NCBI GenBank assembly: GCA_964502705.1
Contig: CAZCXZ010000052.1
Location: forward strand, 1 to 23,600
Direction: 5' to 3'
DNA from: Berkiella sp964502705
Lineage (GTDB): Bacteria > Pseudomonadota > Gammaproteobacteria > Berkiellales > Berkiellaceae
Length of the DNA: 23,600 nt
The notes beneath the pieces are model-generated. The model saw only the letters and a program-made list of their open reading frames with translations, was not told the origin of the DNA and made no database searches. The first letter of the stretch is position 1. Every line of letters begins with the position of its first letter. Position numbers and translations under genes: made by a program. Of this stretch, positions 7,802 to 15,584 are shown in pieces.

Positions 7802-7834
7802 GCAGACCTCTATGCTCACGGCATAGGGGTCTGC
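7802..7834. terminator. Bidirectional terminator hairpin
   Basis: GCAGACCTCTATGC (7802-7815) and GCATAGGGGTCTGC (7821-7834) form a 14-pair stem with one T-G pair and a 5-nt loop, located between the convergent J-domain gene and nhaA. Downstream on the plus strand the sequence is T-rich but not a clean T-run. Confidence 0.7.
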
Positions 7835-7840
7835 CTAAGT

Positions 7841-9052
7841 TTAATCTTTATGTTGCGTTTTTGTCGCATAGACCATCAATAAATAACCCGCAATAGCAGA
7901 AATCAATGTTCCCAACATAACACCAATTCGACCATCGATGTTATATTCAATAGGCGCATGTTCAAAGGCTAACGAACAAATAAATAAACTCATCGTAAAA
8001 CCAATGCCACAGAGGATTGAAACCCCATACAACTGCAACCAATTGGCGTTACTCGGCATTTTAGCCAGTTTTAATTTAATTGCCGCAAAGGAAAAAAGGA
8101 ACACCCCAAATTGTTTCCCAAAGAACAAACCAAGCGCAACGCCAAGGGAAATAGGGTTTAGCAGTTGCTCAAAGGTAATACCGCTAAAGTTGATCCCTGA
8201 ATTAGCGAACGCAAAGAGCGGTAGAATAAAAAAAGTAACCCAAGCATGTAGTTTTCTTTCTAGGTATTTTAAAGGCGAATATTCACTTTGTTTGTTGGTA
8301 TTCAGGGGTATCATCATCGCTAAGATAACACCCGCAATGGTCGCATGAATACCTGATTTTAAAACAAAAACCCACAACACAGCCCCTAAGACAAGGTAAG
8401 GTGCTAATCGTGCTATTTTGAATTTATTCAATATGAATAATACTAAGATAGCAGCACTTGCACCTACGATTGCCCACAGTGAAAGTGTTTGAGTATAAAA
8501 CAGCGCAATCACTAAAATAGCGGCTAAATCATCAAAAATGGCTAATGCCAATACAAATAACTTCAAGGCACTAGGCACGCGTTTACCCAGTAAGGTTAAT
8601 ACGCCTAATGCAAAAGCAATATCCGTCGCCATGGGGATCGCCCAACCAGATATGCTGATTGTATTATGATAATTAAAGGCAATATAAATAACCGCTGGAA
8701 AAATAACGCCACCCAACGCTGCCAACCCCGGTAAAGCAACTTTGGAAATGCTAGATAACTGTCCTTCTTGAATTTCTCTTTTTAGTTCAAGTCCGATCAA
8801 TAAAAAGAAAACGGCCATTAACGCATCATTGATCCACAAGATAATCGGTTTAGATAATTGAAACTTTTCGATGCCTACATGCAGATGATATTGTAAAAAT
8901 TCTTGATAGTTATCATACAAAGCAGAATTAGCAACGACCAAAGCAACGAGACTCGCCAGGATCAGTAACAACCCTGCGAAAGATTCCATGCGGATAAAAT
9001 ATTGTACTTTAGCAAACGCTAAGCTGAACCCTGATTTATGTTCTTTTATCAT
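7841..9052 (-). CDS. nhaA: Na+/H+ antiporter NhaA
   Basis: A 403-residue inner-membrane antiporter exporting Na+ (or Li+) in exchange for protons, helping pH and sodium homeostasis. About twelve hydrophobic segments are visible. Key family residues are present: the ATDIAFALG segment with D144, the paired aspartates of AIFDDLAAIL (D174, D175) that bind Na+ and H+, GLELKREIQEG (87-97), and the Lys in the GLFFGKQFG segment. Length is close to the 388 residues of the E. coli protein, with a short N-terminal extension. It lies 57 bp downstream of the GGDEF/EAL gene on the same strand, so co-transcription is possible. The ribosome binding site is weak. Confidence 0.97.
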   Translation of the reverse strand: MIKEHKSGFSLAFAKVQYFIRMESFAGLLLILASLVALVVANSALYDNYQEFLQYHLHVGIEKFQLSKPIILWINDALMAVFFLLIGLELKREIQEGQLSSISKVALPGLAALGGVIFPAVIYIAFNYHNTISISGWAIPMATDIAFALGVLTLLGKRVPSALKLFVLALAIFDDLAAILVIALFYTQTLSLWAIVGASAAILVLFILNKFKIARLAPYLVLGAVLWVFVLKSGIHATIAGVILAMMIPLNTNKQSEYSPLKYLERKLHAWVTFFILPLFAFANSGINFSGITFEQLLNPISLGVALGLFFGKQFGVFLFSFAAIKLKLAKMPSNANWLQLYGVSILCGIGFTMSLFICSLAFEHAPIEYNIDGRIGVMLGTLISAIAGYLLMVYATKTQHKD

Positions 9053-9109
9053 GAAGTGAGCCTATATTGTTTGTAGCCAGGTAGGCTGTGCTTAGCATCT
9101 TAACAAAAT

Positions 9110-11302
9110 TTACAATGGCTTACCAAAAAAGCTTTCGACATTTTTAGCAGCCACTGGCGCGCTGTAAAGATACCCTTGCTGATATTGGCACCCCAAAGCA
9201 AGCAGCATCTGTTCTTGCTGTTCTGTTTCAACCCCTTCAGCAATCGTTTTGATATTTAGCCCATCTGCAAACGCCTGAATACCCCGGATCAGCGCTTTGG
9301 TATCTTGGTCCTTGCCTAAATTTCTGACAAACATCGGATCAATTTTCAGAATATCAACAGGCAATTGATGCAAGTAACTTAATGATGAATAACCTGTTCC
9401 AAAGTCATCCACAATGACTTTCAAACCCAATTCATGTAAGGCTAATAATACTTCGAGCGTGTATTTTAGTTCTTCGATTAAGGCATTTTCTGGGATTTCA
9501 AAAGCTAATTGGTAAGAATGTGAATCAAAAGACAGTTGCTTAAAAATGGCTTTAATACTTTCAATGAACTGCGGATGGGTTAATTGCTTTAAAGACACAT
9601 TCACCGTCATCATGAGATTTTCTTGTCCTTTTTGATGCCATTGCATCAACTGTTGGCAAGCTGTTTTAATCACCCATTCACCTAGCGGAATAATTAAGCC
9701 AGTCGCTTCTGCTTCAGCGATAAACTGTACCGGTGACACATCGCCTAAGCTAGCATTACGCCAACGTGCCAAAGCTTCAACACCAATAAGGCTGCGCGTA
9801 TTGATATCAACAATAGGTTGATAATATAAGCAAAATTCATTGCGCTCTAGCGCATTAGACAACGATTCCTTAATTTGCTGGCTATATTTAAGCCCCGAAG
9901 ATAGTTGTTTCGAATAAAATGCACATTCTGAGCTAATGTCTTTGTCCAGCTCCTCTAAAGCTGCCGTTGCATTTTGGATCAGCACTGAAGCGGTTTCACC
10001 ATCTTGAGGGTAAATCGCCACACCTGCTCGCAATTGTATTTTCATTTCGTCTTGCTTGGATAAATGAATGCCAAACGATTTGATTAACTTTTGCGACACC
10101 ACTGCAACGTCTAACGCTTCGGCTACATCGGCCAGCATTATTCCAATTTGGTTATGTGCTAGCCGAGCAACCGTGTCGCCGTCTCGCACCAGCCGCATCA
10201 AATGATTACCGGTTTCTTGTAATAATTTATCGCCTACAGCTTGCCCAAGTGATTCAGCTATTTTTTTCAAATTATCAATCTCAACGATCACTACCCCTAC
10301 GAATCTTTTATCATGCAAGGCCCGAGAAGTCGCTTGTTTGAGACGGTCTTCATAAAGTTGACGGTTGGGTAAGTGGGTCACAACATCATAGTTTGCTGCG
10401 TAATAAAGTTGCGTTTTATGCTCAATATCACTTAAACCAAAGCTCACATCAGCAGACAATGATCTCAGCAAAGCCGTTTCTGCTTCACTAAAATAATTAA
10501 GCTCTTTGGCATATAGCGCCACCACGCCATTTAAACCTGCCGAGGTTTTAAAGGGAAAAGCAGCAATCGAGTGAAAATTGAACTTGAGTGCGCGAGATTG
10601 CCAAGCAAAGGCGTTCTTAGAAAATCCTGCCACATCGTTAATAACTACCGAATATTTTTTTCTCAAAGCAGATAATGCTGGCTCTCCACGTTCAGCGGCG
10701 CTTGCCGCCTGAAGGCCGTCAAACAGCAATCGTATATACTCATCGCTCTTACCGGAGGTCACTATCATGTTAGGATGACTCTCAGCTGATTCACTGATGC
10801 CGATCCATACGTAGGTATAATGCCCCACTTCTTTTAAAATTTGGCAAATATCTTTGAGGAGCTGCTCTTTATCACGAATACGCAAAATAGCATGATTGGT
10901 TTCGCAGATTAGTTGATGGATCTGATTTAAGCGTTGTGCCTTCTTGAGAGCTTCTTCGAGTTCTTGCTTTTCATCTAATAGCAAATCCGTTCTTTTTACG
11001 ATTAAGTAATAAATAATGGCGCCTGTGCCCAAGACAAATCCCCAAAACTTAATCCCGTGCAACCATGCTTGCGCTGAATTTGATAATCCTAAAAACGATA
11101 GCATCGTTTGTGAAAATAGTAGCGCTGCAACAATAGCGACAACAAAATATATCGTCACAAATTTGAGTGCAAAGTGGGAATTTCTTTTTACCGGTGGGTC
11201 TTCAAAGGGTGGCTGAAAATCAATATCCGGTGCTTCAACAAAATCCAAATGATTTGGACGTGCTTCCAAATTTGATGCTTTTGATTTTGCCTTTTTGGAC
11301 AT
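9110..11302 (-). CDS. Membrane GAF / degenerate GGDEF / EAL cyclic-di-GMP phosphodiesterase
   Basis: A 730-residue protein (from ATG 11302). Two TM helices lie at about 46-68 and 85-103, a GAF-like sensor at about 128-293, a GGDEF-type domain at about 300-465 and an EAL domain at about 480-728. The cyclase signature is replaced by AHNQI (382-386), so diguanylate synthesis is not expected. The EAL domain keeps its catalytic set: EAL (509-511), N568, E602, the DDFGTGYSSL loop (D632, D633), K653, the EGVET glutamate (E689) and Q709 in QGY. The likely activity is hydrolysis of cyclic di-GMP, which usually favours motility over biofilm. A longer reading starts at a TTG (11368). I prefer the ATG because the extra residues overlap the putative operator and look non-protein-like. 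Same strand as the upstream tRNA-Thr. Confidence 0.93.
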   Translation of the reverse strand: MSKKAKSKASNLEARPNHLDFVEAPDIDFQPPFEDPPVKRNSHFALKFVTIYFVVAIVAALLFSQTMLSFLGLSNSAQAWLHGIKFWGFVLGTGAIIYYLIVKRTDLLLDEKQELEEALKKAQRLNQIHQLICETNHAILRIRDKEQLLKDICQILKEVGHYTYVWIGISESAESHPNMIVTSGKSDEYIRLLFDGLQAASAAERGEPALSALRKKYSVVINDVAGFSKNAFAWQSRALKFNFHSIAAFPFKTSAGLNGVVALYAKELNYFSEAETALLRSLSADVSFGLSDIEHKTQLYYAANYDVVTHLPNRQLYEDRLKQATSRALHDKRFVGVVIVEIDNLKKIAESLGQAVGDKLLQETGNHLMRLVRDGDTVARLAHNQIGIMLADVAEALDVAVVSQKLIKSFGIHLSKQDEMKIQLRAGVAIYPQDGETASVLIQNATAALEELDKDISSECAFYSKQLSSGLKYSQQIKESLSNALERNEFCLYYQPIVDINTRSLIGVEALARWRNASLGDVSPVQFIAEAEATGLIIPLGEWVIKTACQQLMQWHQKGQENLMMTVNVSLKQLTHPQFIESIKAIFKQLSFDSHSYQLAFEIPENALIEELKYTLEVLLALHELGLKVIVDDFGTGYSSLSYLHQLPVDILKIDPMFVRNLGKDQDTKALIRGIQAFADGLNIKTIAEGVETEQQEQMLLALGCQYQQGYLYSAPVAAKNVESFFGKPL

Positions 11303-11323
11303 AGCCGCATTCCGCTTGGATCC

Positions 11324-11350
11324 TATGGTACCAATATTAAGTATGGTACC
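11324..11350. promoter_or_regulatory. Direct-repeat operator candidate upstream of the EAL gene
   Basis: TATGGTACC at 11324-11332 is repeated at 11342-11350 with an 18-bp period and AATATTAAG between. The same TATG-N6-ATATTAAGTATG layout occurs at 1824-1845. It lies 22-48 bp upstream of the ATG at 11302. Read on the minus strand it contains TAATAT, a possible -10 element, so a bound regulator would overlap the promoter. Confidence 0.35.
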
Positions 11351-11405
11351 TTTTAGTAAGTATGCCAACCGAGAATAAAGCCCTCATGACAAGGCGCAGT
11401 ATGAG

Positions 11406-11481
<76 letters not shown>

Positions 11482-11496
11482 CTGCGAAGGTGTGGA

Positions 11497-11525
11497 AGTA
11501 TACGGCTGTTAGGGACAAGGCTCAA
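11497..11525 (-). promoter_or_regulatory. Sigma-70 promoter of tRNA-Thr
   Basis: On the minus strand TTGAGC (plus coordinates 11520-11525) and TATACT (11497-11502) are separated by exactly 17 bp. This places the transcription start about 9 nt before the mature tRNA 5' end. Confidence 0.75.
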
Positions 11526-11683
11526 GTCGGTGCTGTGCAAATATTCAAACTGACCAAAATAAGCAGTATGTGACCATTTGTGTTACTACAAAGATACCTT
11601 CTGACGCTTCCCCCATCGGTATAAACAACCTCAACAGTGGCTATGTATCTGAATTTAGGTGATTTATTTGCTTAAATCAGGTT

Positions 11684-11700
11684 TTGGCATGAATACTGCA
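11684..11700 (+). promoter_or_regulatory. Sigma-54 (RpoN) type promoter for the pilin genes
   Basis: TTGGCATGAATACTGCA matches the -24/-12 consensus TTGGCACG-N4-TTGCA, with GG (11686-11687) and GC (11698-11699) exactly 10 nt apart. The predicted start is about 11711, 26 nt before the first pilin ATG. Type IV pilin genes in Pseudomonas are RpoN/PilR dependent, which supports the call. No pilS/pilR is in the window. Confidence 0.75.
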
Positions 11701-11736
11701 AGGATATTATTAACTCATTTAAGAAGGTAAATCGGT

Positions 11737-12159
11737 ATGTGGCGCTCTGGTAGACAACATGGTTTTACGCTAATTGAATTAATGATTGTCGTCGCAATCA
11801 TTGGCATATTAGCCTCTATCGCCATACCCGCATACAACGACTACATGGTCAGAGCACGCGTATCTGAATTAGTGAGTGTCGGTTCAAATGCTAAAACAGC
11901 CGTTTCGGAATACCGTATTACCAAAGGCAGCATGCCAACAACAACCGCCGCTGCCGGCGTCACTAGCATCGTGTCGCAATATGTTTCAGGTGTCGCTGTT
12001 GGCGCCAACGGTGTCATTACCGTCACTGGAAACCAAACCAATCTAAGATCCGGCGCGGCTTTTGCAATCGTGCTTACACCTACTTTTAGTAACGGGGCTG
12101 TTCGTTGGACTTGTACCGCGACTGGCGCAACGCAATATGCGCCTGCATCTTGCAGATAA
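11737..12159 (+). CDS. pilA: Type IV major pilin, first copy
   Basis: A 140-residue type IVa prepilin. The 9-residue leader (MWRSGRQHG) is cleaved by prepilin peptidase before F10. The mature N-terminus FTLIELMIVVAIIGILASIA has the invariant Glu at mature position 5 and the assembly helix. C126 and C139 should close the C-terminal disulfide loop. The globular part is short and Thr/Ser/Ala-rich, offering possible O-glycosylation sites. AAGAAGG lies 9 nt before the ATG, and a sigma-54 promoter lies 37 bp upstream. It forms a tandem pair with the next gene (about 87% identical over 132 aligned residues). The leader (Trp, Arg, Ser) is less typical than that of the second copy. Confidence 0.95.
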   Translation: MWRSGRQHGFTLIELMIVVAIIGILASIAIPAYNDYMVRARVSELVSVGSNAKTAVSEYRITKGSMPTTTAAAGVTSIVSQYVSGVAVGANGVITVTGNQTNLRSGAAFAIVLTPTFSNGAVRWTCTATGATQYAPASCR

Positions 12160-12196
12160 TGAATTCGATTTTACAACTTATACTTTGGAGGCTCTT

Positions 12197-12619
12197 ATGA
12201 ATATTCAACGATTACAAAAAGGCTTTACCCTGATCGAGTTAATGATTGTTGTTGCAATTATCGGTATCTTAGCTGCGATTGCAATCCCTGCGTACAATGA
12301 CTACATGGTACGTGCTCGAGTCTCTGAAGTGATCAACGTTGCTTCAAATGCAAAAACGGCTGTTTCAGAATATCGTATTGCTAAAGGTAGCATGCCAACG
12401 ACCAATACCTTGGCCGGTGTTACCAGCGTTGTTTCGCAATACGTTTCCGGTTTAGCGGTTGGTGCAGGTGGGGTTATTACCGTCACAGGCAACCAAACTA
12501 ACTTAGGTAGCGGTGCTGCATTTGCAATTGTCTTAACACCTACTTTTGCCAACGGTTCAGTAAGATGGACTTGCACTGCAACAGGTGCAACCCAGTTTGC
12601 TCCTTCATCATGCAGATAA
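12197..12619 (+). CDS. pilA: Type IV major pilin, second copy
   Basis: A 140-residue prepilin with leader MNIQRLQKG cut before F10, the same assembly helix, and the Cys pair at 126 and 139. The ATG at 12197 is chosen because GGAGG (12187-12191) sits 5 nt upstream and gives a leader of normal length; the frame is open further upstream (to 12062), but that would add a non-pilin extension overlapping the first copy. No promoter or terminator separates the two, so they are probably one transcript ending at the terminator at 12637. Differences between copies cluster in the middle of the globular domain (e.g. TTTAAAG against TTNTLAG), as expected for surface-exposed variation. Confidence 0.95.
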   Translation: MNIQRLQKGFTLIELMIVVAIIGILAAIAIPAYNDYMVRARVSEVINVASNAKTAVSEYRIAKGSMPTTNTLAGVTSVVSQYVSGLAVGAGGVITVTGNQTNLGSGAAFAIVLTPTFANGSVRWTCTATGATQFAPSSCR

Positions 12620-12636
12620 TCATATAAAGGATGTAT

Positions 12637-12660
12637 AAAAAGGGGCGTAAGCCCCTTTTT
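12637..12660 (+). terminator. Rho-independent terminator after the pilin pair
   Basis: AAAAAGGGGC (12637-12646), loop GTAA and GCCCCTTTTT (12651-12660) make a textbook terminator. The next gene begins only 9 bp later. The matching A- and T-runs make it usable from either side. Confidence 0.93.
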
Positions 12661-12669
12661 AATTGAACA

Positions 12670-14607
12670 ATGGAAATTAATAAACACACATTCAATCGAT
12701 TTCTCACCATTCTTACACTTATTAGTGCTACTCTTTTCACTATTTTCATCTACTGGCAAGGGCTTTACGGGCCATTCATGCTTGACGATTTACAATCGAT
12801 CGAGCCTGCACAGCTTTCAACCTTTACTTGGCAACAGCTATTAGAAATAAGCTTACAAAATGATTCTGGCCCTATCGGCAGACCTATTTCAGTTGCTAGC
12901 TTTGCATTAAATCATTATTTCTTTGGTTTAAATCCATTTTATTACAAGATCGTCAATCTAATCATTCATATCGTCTGCGGTATTGCTATTGGTTTTCTCA
13001 GTTATTTGCTGATGAAATTTTTACCTAAGGCAAAGCGACTTGCCAAATTCATTGGTTTTTTTACTGCATTACTTTGGTTAATTCATCCTTTACAGGTGAG
13101 TACAGTACTGTATCCCGTACAACGTATGACGCAATTATGCCATCTGTTTATATTGCTTGGATTAAATACGTATCTATGTGGACGAATTAAACAGCTCACG
13201 CACAAACCTCACAGTCGTGCCATTATATGGCTAAGTTATATCGTATTTTTCCCGCTAGCCATATTAAGCAAAGAAACCGGTATTCTTTTTCCCTTTTACG
13301 TAATGATTACAGAAATTTTCATTCTCAAGTTTCATGGCAATCCGTCTGATTCACGCCAATTAAAATGGTTTCACTTGTCGTTATGCCTGAGCTTGTTTAT
13401 GTGTGCGGCCATTTATTATTGGTACCATCTTGATACCTATCTTGCTTTATTTGCAGACAAAAAAATCACACTCGGCGACAGAATATTGACACAATTCAAT
13501 GTTCTGGTTTTCTACCTTAAGCTGATCATTGTCCCACAATTGTCTGATATGGGCCTGTATCACGATGACTTCAAGGTGGTTACTTCTATCAATGTGCAAA
13601 CAGTGTTATGCACGTTAGTGCTAGTCAGCGCCGCGATGCTGATGTATTTCGCGCGAAAAAAAGCACCGATTATCGCATTTGGTATTGCGTGGTATTTTGT
13701 TTCTCATGCAATCGAATCGACTATTTTACCACTGGAAATGGTGTTTGAGCATCGTAATTACTTAGCAAGCTTTGGCTTAATATTGATATTTACCTATTAC
13801 TTTATTCCTTTGGTACAAAAGGCCGACAAAGCCCCAAGACGCATATATTACGGTTTCTCAATACTGTTTATTTTACTTTTAGCAACCATTACTTACCAAC
13901 GCAGCTATATATGGTCATCCAGTGTTAAATTTCTACAAGAATCTCGCATACAACACCCATTATCACCTCGAGTCCACATTGAGATTGCTAATTTATTTCT
14001 GCAAGAACAAGAATATGAAGCTGCTTTTGCCGAACTCAATGAAGCCGCACGCTTGGATCCCAATAATGCAGGGATCGCGCTACATAAAATTCTGATCTAC
14101 TGCCGTTTACAATATGTTCCTCCTGGCATTTATGAAGAAGCAAAACAAAAAATCAAACAAGGTGCTATCACGCCTTACGTGATAACCGTTTTAGACACCA
14201 TGGTTCAAAATATGTTCAATAAACAGTGCCCTTCAATTGATAAAAAGAAGATCATTGAATTGATACGCACTTGTTATGAAAATCCTTATTTACGTTACAA
14301 ACCACGCTTTAAAGCCGTTTTATATCATCTTGAAGCAGGGCTTGAATTGCTAAATACCAATGTCGATAAAAGTCGCTATTTATTGCTTGAATCATATAAA
14401 GCGTATCCAAAAAGAATTGAGCCCCTACTCCAAAAAGCTTACTTGGAAATGCAGTATAACATGCTACCAGAAGCACAAGCCTCTGTTGCGTATGCTCATG
14501 AGCAATTAGTTAAAAATAAATCAGCAAAAGCTAAACTACAAAAACTTGACTTCGCCATGGAATCTGTAAAAAAGCAATCTGAACAGATGAAGATGAATAA
14601 GGAATAA
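12670..14607 (+). CDS. TMTC-like GT-C membrane glycosyltransferase with C-terminal TPRs
   Basis: A 645-residue protein with about ten TM helices over residues 10-410 and a TPR-like helical domain from about 433 (e.g. NEAARLDPNNAG, 457-468). Several points recall TMTC/GT-C protein O-glycosyltransferases: the first-loop acidic pair D39-D40 (GPFMLDD), GRPISVASFALNHYFFGLNP, LSKETGI (199-205), and EHRNYLAS (360-367), comparable to the family's ERYLYLPS. Such enzymes use a polyprenyl-phosphate sugar to modify exported proteins on the outer face of the inner membrane. Location directly after the pilins suggests pilin as acceptor, as for TfpO/TfpW downstream of pilA in Pseudomonas, though this is a different-looking enzyme. 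The start ATG lies 9 bp after the terminator with a poor ribosome site, so expression should be low. Confidence 0.75.
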   Translation: MEINKHTFNRFLTILTLISATLFTIFIYWQGLYGPFMLDDLQSIEPAQLSTFTWQQLLEISLQNDSGPIGRPISVASFALNHYFFGLNPFYYKIVNLIIHIVCGIAIGFLSYLLMKFLPKAKRLAKFIGFFTALLWLIHPLQVSTVLYPVQRMTQLCHLFILLGLNTYLCGRIKQLTHKPHSRAIIWLSYIVFFPLAILSKETGILFPFYVMITEIFILKFHGNPSDSRQLKWFHLSLCLSLFMCAAIYYWYHLDTYLALFADKKITLGDRILTQFNVLVFYLKLIIVPQLSDMGLYHDDFKVVTSINVQTVLCTLVLVSAAMLMYFARKKAPIIAFGIAWYFVSHAIESTILPLEMVFEHRNYLASFGLILIFTYYFIPLVQKADKAPRRIYYGFSILFILLLATITYQRSYIWSSSVKFLQESRIQHPLSPRVHIEIANLFLQEQEYEAAFAELNEAARLDPNNAGIALHKILIYCRLQYVPPGIYEEAKQKIKQGAITPYVITVLDTMVQNMFNKQCPSIDKKKIIELIRTCYENPYLRYKPRFKAVLYHLEAGLELLNTNVDKSRYLLLESYKAYPKRIEPLLQKAYLEMQYNMLPEAQASVAYAHEQLVKNKSAKAKLQKLDFAMESVKKQSEQMKMNKE

Positions 14608-14609
14608 AA

Positions 14610-15584
14610 ATGGTTAATCATAAAAAACCTTCTGTAAGCCTTATCATTCCGGCTAAAAATGAAGGTAATGGTTTAAAAACATTTTTGCCACAGTTATGTG
14701 AAACATACAGCATGTTTGAAATCATTCTCGTCGATGATGGCTCAACAGATGACACCGCTATCATTGCCAAAACCTTTGGCATTAAAGTAATCAGTCACGC
14801 CTATAGCATGGGAAACGGTGCCGCAATTAAAACGGGAGCACGAGCTGCTAATGGCGATATACTGATATTTATGGATGGCGATGGTCAGCATCAACCCAGC
14901 GATATCCTTCCCTTGTTAGAAAAATACCATAATGGTTACGACTTAGTTGTTGGCGCAAGAAGTAAGCGTCATCAGGCGAGTACCTGGCGTTGGTTAGGTA
15001 ATAGTCTTTATAATGTCATTGCTTCTCGTTTGGTAGGACAACCCGTTCTCGATTTAACCTCTGGTTTTAGAGTGGTAAATGCAAGTAAATTTAAAGAATT
15101 TATGCATTTAATACCAAATGGCTTTTCATGCCCAACGACCATTACTTTGGCCTTTTTTCGCAGTGGTTATGCTGTTGCCTATGTTCCTATTGAGGTTAAA
15201 CAACGCATTGGTCACAGCCATCTTAAGCCCTTTTCTGATGGCATCAAATTTTTACTAATTATTTATAAAATGGTCACTTTATATTCGCCATTGAAAATGT
15301 TTATTCCTTTTGCGCTACTGCACCTTGTCGCAGGTCTTGCTAATTATGCTTATACCTATACCACCCAAGGCAGATTTACCAACATGAGTGCTGTTTTACT
15401 GTCTTCCTCTGTCATTATCTTTTTGATAGGACTTGTTTCAGAGCAAATTACCTGCCTCATGTATTCGAACCAGAATAATTTTTCTAAAAAACCCGAGTCT
15501 AATAAACAACACGAAAGCAACAACAATATTAAAGATACGCCAAACAAAGAACAACAGACACACTATGCGAAAAACCGCGATTAA
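14610..15584 (+). CDS. GT2 polyprenyl-phosphate glycosyltransferase (GtrB/DPM1-like)
   Basis: A 324-residue family-2 glycosyltransferase that should transfer a sugar from a nucleotide donor to undecaprenyl phosphate on the cytoplasmic face. VDDGST (41-46) binds the nucleotide, MDGDGQH (88-94) carries the metal-binding DxD, and LTSGFR (149-154) and the R199-IGHSHLK segment match the DPM1-like group. Two TM helices follow at about 231-250 and 260-284. A hydrophilic 35-residue tail rich in Asn, Lys and Gln is unusual. It starts 2 bp after the preceding gene, with TAAGGA 6 nt before the ATG, and overlaps the next gene by 20 bp, so the three genes are translationally linked. Sugar identity cannot be deduced. 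Confidence 0.88.
   Translation: MVNHKKPSVSLIIPAKNEGNGLKTFLPQLCETYSMFEIILVDDGSTDDTAIIAKTFGIKVISHAYSMGNGAAIKTGARAANGDILIFMDGDGQHQPSDILPLLEKYHNGYDLVVGARSKRHQASTWRWLGNSLYNVIASRLVGQPVLDLTSGFRVVNASKFKEFMHLIPNGFSCPTTITLAFFRSGYAVAYVPIEVKQRIGHSHLKPFSDGIKFLLIIYKMVTLYSPLKMFIPFALLHLVAGLANYAYTYTTQGRFTNMSAVLLSSSVIIFLIGLVSEQITCLMYSNQNNFSKKPESNKQHESNNNIKDTPNKEQQTHYAKNRD

Noticed and set aside
11333..11341. CTTAATATT (minus strand) as a PmrA box like those of Legionella/Coxiella effectors; similar CTTAATA near 1833-1841 and 6797-6805
   Set aside because: PmrA sites need two such halves spaced about 11 bp apart. Only one half is present at each place, so these may just be AT-rich promoter sequence.
12062..12196. 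Longer start for the second pilin (185 residues)
   Set aside because: It would overlap the first pilin gene in another frame and add a non-pilin N-terminus. GGAGG and a normal 9-residue leader favour 12197.
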